Assembly (NCBI GenBank): GCA_914767715.1
Contig: OU612072.1
Span: forward strand, 3,224,001-3,288,000
Origin: Membranipora membranacea
Taxonomy: Eukaryota; Bryozoa; Gymnolaemata; Cheilostomatida; Membraniporidae
Length of the DNA stretch: 64,000 bases
Direction: 5' to 3'
Position numbers and translations under genes: made by a program. Positions 1-12,400 of this stretch are shown piece by piece (within the stretch, counting starts at the first letter, position 1; each line of letters opens with the position of its first letter). Under the pieces are notes generated by a model that had not been told where the DNA came from, ran no database searches, and saw nothing but the letters and a program-made list of their open reading frames with translations.

Positions 1-2
1 GT

Positions 3-2144
3 GATCATTACTTAGTTTTCATTAAAATTTTATTTTCCGCATTAAAGGTAAAAGCAAAAAGAACATCATTTGAATTCAATGACTATTCCAAATTTACAAA
101 CCAGAATATACGTGATCTTTTTTCAGGTCGTCACTTTAATGATGTATTGTGTGAGAATACTGTAGACCGTATGTATGCAAGATTTAATGACACCTATAGT
201 TCATTAATCAAAACACTTGTCATCACCAAGAAAAGATTTGTAAAAACTGCTCAACTGCCCAAATGGTTAGATGATGAGGTAAAATCACACATGCATTTGC
301 GTGATAGATTGAAGAGAGAGGGCAAATGGGAAGAATACAAAATTCAACGCAATTATGTTACAAATTTGATTAAGAAGAAGAAAAAATCGGTTATTTCAGA
401 TATAATTAAAAATAACAAAAATAACACCAAACCTGTTTGGGAAGCTTTAGGAATCAATCAAACTAAAATTTCACCGATGGTCAATATCGGTGGTTTATCC
501 CCTGATGAATTGAACAGACACTTTACATCGATTGCAAAATCCATAACCAAAGACATCCCTGATTCCCATGAATATAACATGATTAGACCAGTGACAACCC
601 AAACGTTTTCTCAATTGACTCGCTTTACTCCAGAAATTTGTTTCAAATACTTAAAAAACATTTCTGACAATAAAGCAACTGGTCATGATGGTATATCTGT
701 TAAGGTTTTGAAGAAAACATGGCCTTACATATGCGACATTGTAACTGACATGTTCAATAGAGCATTAATAGAGGGTGTATTTCCTTCACAGTGGAAAACC
801 GCAAGAGTAATTCCTATTTATAAGGGTGGAGATATCAAAGATCCATCTAATTATCGCCCTATATCAATACTTCCTGTGCTATCTAAGATTTTTGAGAAAC
901 ATGTGAATTACCAAATTCAAAAATATCTCACCACAAACAAACTTCTTCACAAATTACAATGCGGATTTAGAGAAGGTTATTCCTGTGTTGATTCCCTACA
1001 CAAACTCATTTCTGACTGTTTGTCAGCCAGATCAGATGGTCACTTTGTTGCTATGATGTTTTTGGATTTCAAAAAAGCTTTTGACTGCGTCAACCATAAA
1101 ATTCTTCTGAAAAAATTGACAATGTATGGTATAACGGGCAAACTGCACTCTCTCATAAAATCTTTCCTAACAGATAGGACACAATTTGTAGCTATACAAC
1201 AAGGTGCAAAAAGTTCAAAAATTCTTCCAATAGACATTGGTGTCCCCCAAGGCTCAATTCTGGCACCAAGTTTATTCCTCATATACGTCAATGATCTTTT
1301 ATCCTACACATTACATTCCAAGGCATTTGCCTACGCTGATGATACAGTTTTCGTATCAAAATCTGACAACTTTGATACACTTAATGATTTATGTGATACT
1401 GATCTACACTTGATAGAAAGTTGGTGTAGGAATAATAGGATGTTGATAAACATAAAAAAATCTCACTATATGCTTGTACAACCCTCTCATAGAGCCACAT
1501 CTCTAGATTTAGATCTAAAAATTAACCATAAAAAACTAAACCGAAATGCCAATACCAAACTCCTTGGTTTTACTTTGAATGACTCATTGACATGGGACGA
1601 TCATGTAGACCAGATTTGCATCAAAATAAACAAAAGTTTGGCATTATTCCAGAAATGCAGGGCATTCCTAGATAGTAAATCATCTCGTAACTTTTATTTC
1701 CAGTATGTCTTTTGTCATATGATATATGGCATCCGCATATATGGCAACCTATCACCACAATATATTCTTGAAAGAATATACTTGCTCCAAAAGAGGGCTT
1801 TCCGCCTAATAGCAAATGTCAGCCACATACCATATCATCTAATACATACAAGAGATTTACATACATCTCTTGGTCTGATTCCTTTTCCTCTCCTTGCTGG
1901 TCATTTCACCTGTATTTTTGGTTTCCAAATTTTGCATTTGATTGCACCTGACTTTCTTTTGGAAGGCTTTATTCCAGCTAGCTCTAAAACCTTTTTTAGA
2001 GACAGATTCCTATTACATTATCACACTGATCAATTAAGACAAAAAATCACTACAACTTTTAACTCTTTACCAATTCAGATACGCTCAGCAACCAAACTCA
2101 CTCATTTTAAACAACAACTATCAAAGCACTTTATATCCTATTAA
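3..2144 (+). mobile_element. Non-LTR retrotransposon (LINE), ORF2 3' part: end of endonuclease plus reverse transcriptase
   Basis: One frame is open from the first bases of the window to the TAA at 2142-2144. Its first residues read DHYLVF, the typical end of an apurinic-type endonuclease domain (SDH motif), so the 5' part of the element lies outside the window. A basic linker follows (about 195-480), then a full reverse transcriptase: a KATGHDGIS-type motif near 672-702, FLDFKKAFD near 1060-1090, GVPQGSILAPSLF near 1240-1275 and the catalytic AYADD near 1330-1345. A C-terminal region of about 200 residues follows and ends at 2144. No stop or frameshift interrupts the visible 713 codons, so this copy is young or recently active. 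The family is Jockey/CR1-like by motif order; the exact clade is not resolved. A related but decayed copy lies at 45993-46895. Confidence 0.92.
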
Positions 2145-2387
2145 TTTAATTACTTGAGTATTTTTTCTCTCCGCTTAAGTTTTTTCTTTTTTGTTCTGTC
2201 ACTGCATGAAAAACATTCCTAAAGATGATGTAGAATGACAATAAAAGTATATATAAGGCTAATTTTAAGATCAATGCCTGTACTTAAATATCATACAGGC
2301 ACAAGTTTGATGTTTTTTTACCGCAATAAGGCGGGTAGCTGACTCTTGTGTGCTAATGGTACCTAAAGGTATGTTAATGGGTCTCTA
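2145..2387 (+). other. Flank 3' of the LINE; probable 3' UTR
   Basis: This is AT-rich, non-coding sequence directly after the LINE stop codon. It contains AATAAAAG near 2240. I see no clear poly(A) tail or target-site duplication, so the 3' end of the element is not fixed. Nothing else is recognisable. Confidence 0.4.
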
Positions 2388-2690
2388 AACAGCGGAGTGG
2401 TAAGCCGTCTGTCACTTGACCAGCCAGTTGTGGGATCGAATACCATCCAGTACCAAAAGTCGTTTTGACTTTGACTGATCACAAAGTCCCTTCGGATCTG
2501 GACTCAAAATAATGGAGGTTTTCTGTATGTACAACAACATTGTGCATGCAGGTCCTGTATGGTATAGCTCTATACAGGAGGACGCTGTCACCAACCACTG
2601 CAGCTCCGGCCTTGTATCTCTATGCTTCACGCTGGGTTAAGGCTGTCAGTGATTGAAGAGTGGCGCTAATGATTTGGAAACCTAGTCGTC
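2388..2690 (+). repeat. tRNA-derived SINE, family A, copy 1
   Basis: The head resembles a tRNA: an A-box-like GCGGAGTGGTAAGC near 2392 and a B-box-like GGGATCGAATACC near 2431. It is followed by a body that recurs, in reverse orientation and about three quarters identical by eye, at 10949-11376. Shared body blocks include ACTGATCACAAAGTCCCTTC, TTCTGTATGTACAACA, CAGGAGGACGCTGT and GCTTCACGCTGGGTTA. The open frame on the minus strand here is a by-product of the repeat and is not a gene. Confidence 0.8.
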
Positions 2691-4425
2691 ACTATAAACC
2701 CTCTTCCAAAGCACACACCTCACTCTCAGTGTAGTCATCGTCTACATAGACAGACAGCCATATTATTATTACTATTATTATTAATCAGCTGAAAGCCACG
2801 AAATTACGGAAGTGGATTCCCCCCCTCCCCACATAAGAAAGGTACCAAGAGGTGGTTAAAATTTATCAGTCTGCGAAATCTAAACAAGCGATATGATGTC
2901 ACAGGACCTGTATTACTAGTTGATACAGGGTGTTTTTTTGCTTCAATCAAGGATCTGTTGTAATATCATGATATTATAGTAATGGCTGTGAGATTTTCTA
3001 GGCTAGAACTTAGGCTCTTATTATCTGTCAGATAAGCTTCCTTTTCAGCTGGTTAAGTCACTATCTACTATCCATCTTATAAGTACAATAACAAGGATAT
3101 TAGCCTGGTAGATAATTACTGCAAGTCAAGTGTACTTTTGTGAAAGTAGAAAATGAGATGGAGATGAGAAACTCAAATTTTTCGACTGGATTGACTGCAC
3201 TATCGACTTGAATGTGTGTCAAAAATTAGACACTGCATAAATTTATTGTCTGGTTTAGTTGATTACAGCTTGAGAGAAAAAAACAATCAATATTGACCTA
3301 GATCGATGGATTGATGAGAAAAGTCACAATATTGTTTCTTTTCATAGAACTGTCTTCATCGACAGCTCTAGAAAATTACAGGAATTTCAATGAGAACCTG
3401 ATATGTCATGTCCCGTAACTTTTTTTTTGGTTTCACAACACCACGAAACTCATAACTTGAATATTTTGTCCAGCAGGGCAAAATTAGGATAAAATTATGG
3501 AAATTTTATGGGTAACACAAATTGTCTAGACAACAAACTTTGGAAGAGACAGTGAACAAGACCACAGGACGCTTTCCCTCAGCAAGGAATGTTAAAATCA
3601 TGATAAAATTAGTCAAATTTTTTTTTGAGTGACCCGCTAAGCCAGTATCCTAAGCTTGGCATTTTAGAAAGGGGAGAGAAAGGTCCACTTAGTTTGTTAC
3701 AGATGATAGATAGCTGGAAAATGAGACAAACCCAGAGCAGAATTGAGGTGACATATAGAAATAAGATTGATCAGCAATGTGGCCACCAGTACACCTCTCG
3801 ATCCTGTGTTCATCACCGAACTTTCTGTATAATATGCCAACAACTAATCATGCGCTTACCTCTTCTTTGTTCATCATATCTTATCCTTTTGTAGTAAGTT
3901 ATCAGGATATAGCCTGGTATGAGAACAGATCCATATCAGAGAAGGTTCAAGGCTAGTCTTAAAAGCCACAAATCTCCATATGCCGTAGCTATATCCAGTG
4001 TTTCATTGAGCGTTTTGTTAGCAGACTCCATTTTTCAAGTGGCCTCCTCGTTACTGTCAAAGTGTTGGTTCCTAGACTGTAATACTACCAATATTCAATT
4101 ATTCACTGTCTAAAAACAGAGAAGATTGATGGCATTATTAACACTTATGGTTTTGGCAATCACAATTACTGCACCATAGGTGTAGGTAATTATTTGTAGC
4201 CTGTCTTAATTGTCACCTGTGTTTCTTTGATGCTAAAAATAAAGTATAAGTATTATTAAGGTACACCCATTCACCTTATCTATAGCTACTGCCTGAATTT
4301 GTGAAAATGCATCAAAATATGAAATAATATCTTCAGGTTTCCACATAAATGAGTACTAATAAATTCTATATTCTGACATTGTGGTTATATTACACAGTGG
4401 CAGCATTTTATCATTATAGACCAAT
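2691..4425. other. Intergenic, no gene seen
   Basis: About 1.7 kb of AT-rich sequence with a short ATT microsatellite near 2762-2783. The open frames at 3625-3894 and 3919-4113 show no domain, no coding-like composition and no splice context. I see nothing supportable. Confidence 0.5.
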
Positions 4426-4429
4426 AGAC

Positions 4430-4825
4430 AGTTTTCTGAGCTCTTATTTATGCATCGATTCGGAGTTGTCCTCTCTACATTTTGGTACTTTTAACCCATG
4501 CCGCATAGGAAAAACTTGTTGAAAGAGCGTTATCTTGAAATGATTTTTGATTCAGAGTCTGCACCATTGAAAACCCTGTGTGACAGGGTTTCTAAATCAT
4601 TGGAGGCTTGAATAATGATAAATCTTAATTTTGGAGAAGAAACTCATGAAAAATTCTGCCAAATTGTCCGCAAAACAGGTAGAAAATGCTATAATTGACT
4701 ATCCAATTACTAAAATTATTTCCCAAACTATGTCCATATGAGTTTTCAATGTTGCAGATTCTGAATCAAAAATAATTTTTATCCTATTATAAGCGGTTTT
4801 CAAGATAACGCTCTTTCACAGTGGC
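4430..4825 (+). mobile_element. MITE (TA-type), incomplete copy of the element at 42893-43363
   Basis: The left end, TAGACAGTTTTCTGAGCTC near 4430, and the following block (GGAGTTGTCCTCTCTAC, TTTTGGTACTTTTAACCCA, GCATAGGAAAAAC) match the terminal inverted repeat of the element at 42893-43363. The interior (TCATTGGAGGCTTGAATA, CCCAAACTATGTCC, TTCTGAATCAAAAATAA) matches the interior of that element in inverted orientation. The copy ends at CAAGATAACGCTCTTTCAC near 4820 without the outer part of the right inverted repeat, so it is truncated or rearranged. It has no coding capacity. Confidence 0.75.
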
Positions 4826-6209
4826 AGCATTTTTATCACAGAGTAAGGATATATATCCTTACTCTGTGATTTTATCATTATAGGCCAATTAGCCAAATGG
4901 ACCTGTTGCATAGATAAAGGCATACTATCAATTTCATATGAGTGGCAAAAAGATATTGAAAATATTTGCAAACACACAGTGAGGTTGTACTAGCAGATTT
5001 GATGTTAGACGGTCAGTGTTGAATCTTAAATTTGCCGAAATCTTAACATATTTGAAGAGGCTGGCTAGCTTGCTGATAACATAGTATAACTCAAACATTG
5101 AGTAAAAAGAATAGCTGAATTGTCTTAGTGACAATGATAGTAATAGAATGATATCATTTGTAAATAAACTGTCAACACTGGAATCCTACCCCTGATCATG
5201 AAGCTGGATCCACAGTCAGTTCTTTCAGATTGACCTGCTTTGTTTATTCATTAAGAAATTAAAAGAAATGATTGATTGAAATTTAGAAATCAGATAATAA
5301 AAAATAGTAAATTTGAGATCAGTAATCAAAGATTGAGTTTTTCAAGAAAATATCACAAAGTAGCATATGGAGAGAAATCTCTGGTTGTGTTCATATTGGG
5401 AATTGTGTAATAAAACAGAATATTGAAAGATATTAGTATAACTGACTATACCACTCACTTTTAGGGGCCTGAAAATAATCTTACCCATGGAAATGAACCA
5501 CAAATCCGAAATAGAAAACAATCGCTAACATTCATATGTAGGAAAAAGGTACATACACTATCTTTTAGTATAAGTTTAGGAGTGGTGTAATTAATTTTGC
5601 ATATTTCAAAAATAAAATTGCAGTCATATAAAGTAATAAATGGTGTATAGGCAAATGATCAGCTATACCAAAGGCAGTTTGAGCTGATGAGCTATAAGTG
5701 AGCTCAGCTAAAAGCAAAATAACAGGGAAATAACCAAAAATCACCTTCACCAGGAGCATAGCTGTAAGTCAAATAAAATTAGGAGCTGAAACAACCTGTA
5801 AAGCATCCTAGTTTGTGAAACATGATTATGTAATGCCTACCAAGTGTCTACATTCATGATATATTATTGCATGTATATCTCTGATCAATCGAGCATGGAG
5901 TAATTCATGTAGGTGGTGTAACATCACAAGAATTCAGTGTGATGACCCGAGGCCAGTTCCTATAGAATAAGGGACGGGCATACATGAGGTTCTCAGACTA
6001 ACTTGACTCGAATAACGGCCAGAGATATACATCTGTTAATAGTGTAATCTCGATGTCAGTGTGACCAGTGGTAGAGAACCTTAACCACATCATACGGCCT
6101 TAGGATGACCTTGAAAAGTGCCCTGATATTAGTTTGAGAATCTTATCACTGATAACTGACCGCTGATGTCAGCCGAGGTGATGTCAACTCCGAATCTGTG
6201 AGTTTGCGA
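4826..6209. other. Intergenic, no gene seen
   Basis: A short perfect inverted repeat around TCACAGAGTAAGGATATATATCCTTACTCTGTGA lies at about 4837-4871. Otherwise this is AT-rich sequence without coding signals. The small minus-strand open frames at 4934-5134 and 5565-5759 have no support. Confidence 0.5.
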
Positions 6210-6215
6210 TTTATT
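6210..6215 (-). terminator. Polyadenylation signal AATAAA of the NB-ARC gene (candidate)
   Basis: A minus-strand AATAAA lies about 260 bases after the stop codon at 6475. It is the nearest canonical hexamer I found downstream of the last exon. Position and motif are the only evidence. Confidence 0.4.
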
Positions 6216-6474
6216 GGATCTTTTTTTTCTTCAGATTTAAAGATAGAGGGCAGAATTAGGTCAAGACATGACAGAGATATCCGCTAGAGGCTTAAGGTAG
6301 TATCTCCTCTGAAGACATCTTAGGGACAATATCACCATCAACGATTAGTTGCTCCAGCAGACACTCTCTTTAATGTTTCTTGAGATATGCATTCTGGCAT
6401 CATGCTCATAAATTTGACTTGCTCATGTATCTAACTGGGAGGATGTGATGGTTGCCCTTTCTCATCTTCAAGTT

Positions 6475-9400
6475 TTAGTCCTGTGCTTGTTGGAGTTGGA
6501 CATACTCATCAGCGGGTTGTAATTCGGCATCGTCAACATACGCCTGATCCTCCTACAGAGAGAAAAGATATCATATGATAATAACAGTATTAATGCTGAC
6601 TAAGTATTTGTAATCATTGAGATGTAAGAGAGGTAACTACAATGGAAGGAAAACTGCAAGTGGATGCAATTAAAAACTAATGTCAAGAACGGCGACAGGA
6701 CCAAGTAGCTCGATAAACAGAGCAACTATTTTGTTTGTTGGCCAAAATTTCTGCTCAATAATGCTCCCGGTAGGCAGGCAGGTAGGCAGGTCGGAGCACA
6801 CTTGGGGCAAACCAAACCCAAGTAGATAATAGACTGCAGAGGGGTTTGAACCCACGACCGTCAACACTTCATTCTGAAGGTCCGGCGCTCTAACCAACAG
6901 AGCCGCCTCCTACTGTTTTTTAGTTCGATGTTACCTCAGGTAATCTTTGTCTAGGGATGAGACACTCCATAATTCCATATTTACTCGGTGAGTCAGCTTG
7001 ATTTGGATGTTGAGGGCGATGGTATCTCTCGTAGTAATGAGCCATGAAACCTTGGATATAGTCAATTCTTGGATCATCACTTCCATCAACTGTTAGCATT
7101 GTAGATCTAAAACATTGAACAGGTCGTCACAATACTTCTTCTCCTCCTCCATTGATGCGGTTATACATACACATTAAAAGCAAGCAACCTTGATAGAAAA
7201 CAAATCTAAAACAAGCATTATCACTAGCGTTGGGAGCTCAGAATGGCCATTTCCCCTTGATATGCCTGTTACCAATCAGTGCCTAACTATGGCATTGAAA
7301 TCTGTGCTGACATCACCCAGGTGTATCATATGAAGTTTCTTTAGCAGAATTTAGCAGGAAAGACTCACGATGTGTTGGGGTTAAGCATCTTCCACTCGTT
7401 GTAGTATTTACCCAGCTCACTGTAGTAGTCAGTAAATTTACCACAATTATTCTGTTCAGGGTAATCTGTGCCGTCAGGTGCCTTGTTTTTAAGAAACGAG
7501 TTGAAGTAGATCATAGCATCGAGCAGTTTACGCACAGCCTCTGAGGGTTTCTCACACTCGGACAGAAAGGCAGCATATTTTCTATAACAGTGGACAATCC
7601 CATGATAATACACAAGAGAATAAAGGAGGTAACAGCAGCAGCAGTTTGTTGTATGTCATCCGTATCCTAACAACAATAATCCAACTTTCCATTCATCATA
7701 AGTTTAACTCAGTGTTGAAGTCATGAGTTTTTTAAATACAGGGGAATCTTCTTTACTATTCACTGTCGTTTCACAATCCTTAGTAAATTAATACTATAAC
7801 TTTGTAGTTGATTGCCATTCAAAGGTGGTGTCGCTAACATTTTTAGTCTGGGGAGGAAACTAAAAAAGTGGCCGAGTGAGAAGGCTAGTATCAGTTCTAG
7901 CGATGTTTCAAGTAGCGATCAATGATCAATTCTCTGTAGTCTGTACTGACCGGTATGTAGTAGAGAGAGTTCTGTTGTTCGGGAACTCTCTGCTTTCTCG
8001 CACCAAATCCTGAAACTCATTGTCCCCACGTATGAAATGTTCTCCGGCGTCGTTAGCATCCACAACCGAAGTTTGCTTACACAACTTTCCTACAGACAAG
8101 TATATGAAGGTATTTGTATGCGTGTGTCTACCAAAAAACCATTATTACACAAAAAATATGGCCCCATGCTTCTGAGTTGTCCGCTACCGAAAAAATGAGG
8201 AATGTTTACGATTTCCATGATTAACAAAACTTCAAAAATGAACTGCAGCGGCTGAGATAAGAACCGAGGCCTCTCGCACCGAAGTATTTGTTGCTATCCA
8301 TTCATCTAGGCCACTGATTATAATCGACTTGAATGAATAAACGCAGATCAATGGGAACGGTATTTCCATGAATCGATTAGCCCTAAAACATACGTCACGT
8401 CGACATATGGAAACATAGTTAATGAAATAAACAGACTATAAAACTATGATAAACACAGGCCGTAACGCTGTAACAAATAGTAGACCTGAGTCCCAGGCTA
8501 GTGGCAAAAGCTGAAACTTTAGAGTTGAATTTTTTGCACAAGAATGCTTGTGGATAACATACCATAGCAAGAAGCTTTGTTCTCCTTACATAGCAGCTTA
8601 TGATAATTGTCGTGCTCAAAATTGGTTCTCCTTATACCATATTCATACCCATATTTTCTGGTCTCATCATTACCAACACCCATCAAAGCTGGAAAATATG
8701 AGCTTCATTGAAACTAAAGAAAGACATACTAGCAAAAAAAACTCACTAAGTTCCAGAGAAACATCAGTCAAAAATTTTTCATGAGCAAATACTTTTTCAA
8801 CAGTGACATATCACAGGTCACTGTCAGATACATCATCTGGATAATTGACTAACGTACTGTTGTAACCTGCTAGTATTTCAGCAGGGTCTCTGTTTCCTAT
8901 CTTCATATCCAGGGTGAGCAGATCTCGCTCGATAATAACCTCTGTCATTAAGGAGATAGCATGTTGTCCTCTAACATGCTCACAAAGCATCTGGGCTGCT
9001 CTGCCGCATTGCTGTGCCCTCTCGTTGAACGCGCAGTCTGGCAAAACATGTCATGTTCGGAGAAAATAAAACTAAAACAATCAGCTAGTATGCAGATATC
9101 TGATGCTACAGTTTGACAATCTTAACCTGTGGTATAGTTGAATTTGCACGCTTCTTATAACTGTTCACAACTGAATTTCTGTTGAGAAAATATACTGCAA
9201 GATCATCACTTTCAGGAGGACGTAGCTCTCCGTTGATAGCATTTCAATTGTGGTACGTGTTATGAAGCACAAGGCATCAGTATTTTTGATGGGAACCCAC
9301 CTTACCTGCATGGCTAGATAAGTTAATACCAAGAACACATTTCAATCAATAAAGAGGACTCATAAATAAATCAATAAATAAATATTAAAAAAATGAATCA

Positions 9401-12400
9401 ATAAAGAGTACTCATACCTCCGGGTGTAAAGTAAGGTACCCTCAGCCACACATAGTATATCTCTATCAGAACCTCCAACGGGTAGATAGACTCCTCAATG
9501 GGAGCTCCAACAATCATTCCACGATTTGTCAGCTCCATCAAATAGCTACAAGATATATCATAATATGACCTCATTCAAACAACTGGCTTTTGTAACAAGA
9601 TATGGCTATAAAATACAGATCAGTTGGTTGAATAATACCCTACAGGACAAAAAGTTTCATGAGAATAAATAATTCGCGATTTCGCGAAGTTGTCTTCTCG
9701 CGATATGTTTGTGCCACGATTTTTTTTCTTCCAGTTGATAAATTCTGAGAGTTGTCCCCTCATGTACCATTTAACTGTTGATAGGATTTTAGTGATTCCA
9801 TTTAAACAACTCCGCGAACCTTTTAAGCCGTGAAACCTTGGTCGAGAGAAGACAATCGCGAATTTTTGTTCCGTGAAATTTTTTGTCCTATAGGGTAAAA
9901 GAGTGTACTTACAGTCTATTGATGTGACCATCTTGCAGATAATGATGAATATCATGAACTCGCTCAAAGTCTATCATGTTCTTCAGGTCTTTTTCTGTAA
10001 GCCGATGATGAGGTGACAAGTTCCCTACTATAATCGAATACTCATCGTTGTTGAACAATGGAGAAGTTTGTCTCCCTATTTCTCCTAGTAAGTGTGTCGC
10101 ACGATCTGAGTCGGTTGGGTTCTCTTTATGCGGGATCCTACAAGAGATCAATAAAGTTTAGTTCATGCCCAAAAAAATCCTAAACTCATATTATTACTAT
10201 CATTATCATTACTATTCATCTTCTGATTTGCCCGCAGGGTTATTTGAAATTAATAATTCATTGCGCAACTTTATCACACTATCATGACTGTGATTGGCCG
10301 GAAAAAATCTACCAGAGACACGTTTCAAACACTACCCACCCAATTTTCTAAATGATGTTGCATTTCTAGCCACCGGACTATTGGTGAGCTATCAGGTTAC
10401 CACAAAATAGCTGGAGCAAAGACGCTAATACATACCAGGCTGTTCAGTACTTGAATATTGTGTAGTCAAACAAAATAAAGCCAATAGTTTGTAGCTGAAA
10501 CTAATAGGGATTATGAATCTTTCATCATAGCAGGTCTGATTTTTCATTGAACTTTTTTGTTCGATCCTCACTTTATATAATTCAGTTGTTTTTATTACTA
10601 GATAAAATCCGATCACCTTCAAATTAGATAAGGTTGACCTCATCAATCTGATTGAATACTATCAATGCAAACCTGAATCTGTTGTAATCCTCTCCAGTGA
10701 AGATAGATGAAAAGACATTAAGAGCTCTGACAAGTAACGGTTTTGCTTCTTGTATGGGTGTCCTCTGAGCCAACAAGCAGTATGTCATTGATGATAACAG
10801 GTTAGAATACAACAGCTGAAGAACAAATCAACAACTGGAAAATAAATCTAGCTAGTCAAGTGAAAAGCTGCAGAAATCAGGTTTAATTGGTTGAAATACA
10901 CCAACAATTAAATCATCTGGCAATAAACATTAAATAGCCTATAATAGTTTGGGCCCCCAGACTTTTGCTCCCCACCCGACAGCCTCTCGCCAAGGACTAT
11001 AAAAATGTTGCTTTTGCCAATGCTGACAATGACTTGCACAGAGGTGCATGCATAGGAAGAGTTTTGGGGTTGAAGTTTTCAAGTCATTAATGCCGCTCAT
11101 CAACCACTGAAAGCTGTAACCCAGCGTGAAGCATGTTGCTACAAGGCTAGAGCTGCAGTGGCCGGTCACAGCGTCCTCCTGCATGGAGCTATAGCATAGG
11201 GTAGGGTTCTTTTATATGTATGTACGATGCTGTTGTACATACAGAAGACCTCCGTTATTTTGACTTTCGATCTGAAGGGACTATGTGATCAGTCAGAAAT
11301 TCGGTACCGGATGGGAATAAAATCTACAGGAGTCTGGTCAAGTGGCAGACACACTTACCACTGAGTCAACCTGACTGATATTTAATCTAAAGCATGTATA
11401 TCAAAAGTGTTTTGAGACGAATTTCATGCCTAATCAATAACGATGATACATCAACAGAAATAGTTCAAGGACAAACCAATGCGGCAGGTGAATTCTGACG
11501 AGTTAATATATTTTCTCTTCTAAGCACTTCTATGTGATTGGCTACACTCCGACCATGTCGGTGCATGTAGCTGTGGACAACATGAGAGTTGTGTCCTCTA
11601 CCGTCTTTAGGAGTCACTCTTGTCAAGGCAACTAAACACAATCTAAAAAGGTGACAGAGTCTTAGGGTAATGAGCAGCATGCCAAACCTAACTCACCATT
11701 ATTGTTACCATAACTATCGTTATTCAATGTTTGAGATAACTTTGAATGATCGGTAATCTTATATGGACTTCGGCTCCAAGCTGTTTAGAAAAATTGTGTT
11801 CTAAATGACAATATGTAGGGCTAAAATTCCAATCAATGTGTTAACCTTGCCAGCAGCCTTTTGTCATTTGGGGTGTCATCCTGACTGAACATCAGCGCTC
11901 CTTTCTTGACCAGTTGATGTAGACTCATTAGCCTGCCTGCCGCAGTGTCAATGACATCACAAAGATGGCGACTGATGAGTCCTTCTATCAGTTTATTGCT
12001 AAGAACCTGAGCCTGGGTTCGTGGATTTACCTGCAAAAATCCAAACAATCAAAATACAACTAGCGTATCATAACTATACCATGTTACTATTATCTATCCA
12101 AATCTGTGCAGAGCAGCCACTAAATCAATGCTATAAAATATAATAATGACAGCATCATGGAGTTTAATTCATCACAAGCAAGAGTAGGAGTTTATAACTA
12201 TATTTTATAAAACATGCATAGTTTATAGTACGCAATACAATAACTTTTCTTGTTCGTTAGACAGTCTTACCCGGCCGTTGGCTTCTGTTATGACGACTTC
12301 CGCCAGTGCCGTGAGCACATCAGGCATCACATTCTTCTCGTCTAACATACTGATAAGCTTCAGCAGATCCTTGGCCAGATCGGGGTGTGGCAGGGACTCC

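Noticed and set aside
8811-8822. End of the NB-ARC gene at the stop TGA at 8811
   Set aside because: Four further exons downstream (8089-6475) continue in matching phase if the donor after 8822 is used, so the gene more likely ends at 6475.
10939-11184. 81-residue minus-strand open frame
   Set aside because: It lies in SINE family A; the same stretch is open at 2412-2630 in the other copy.
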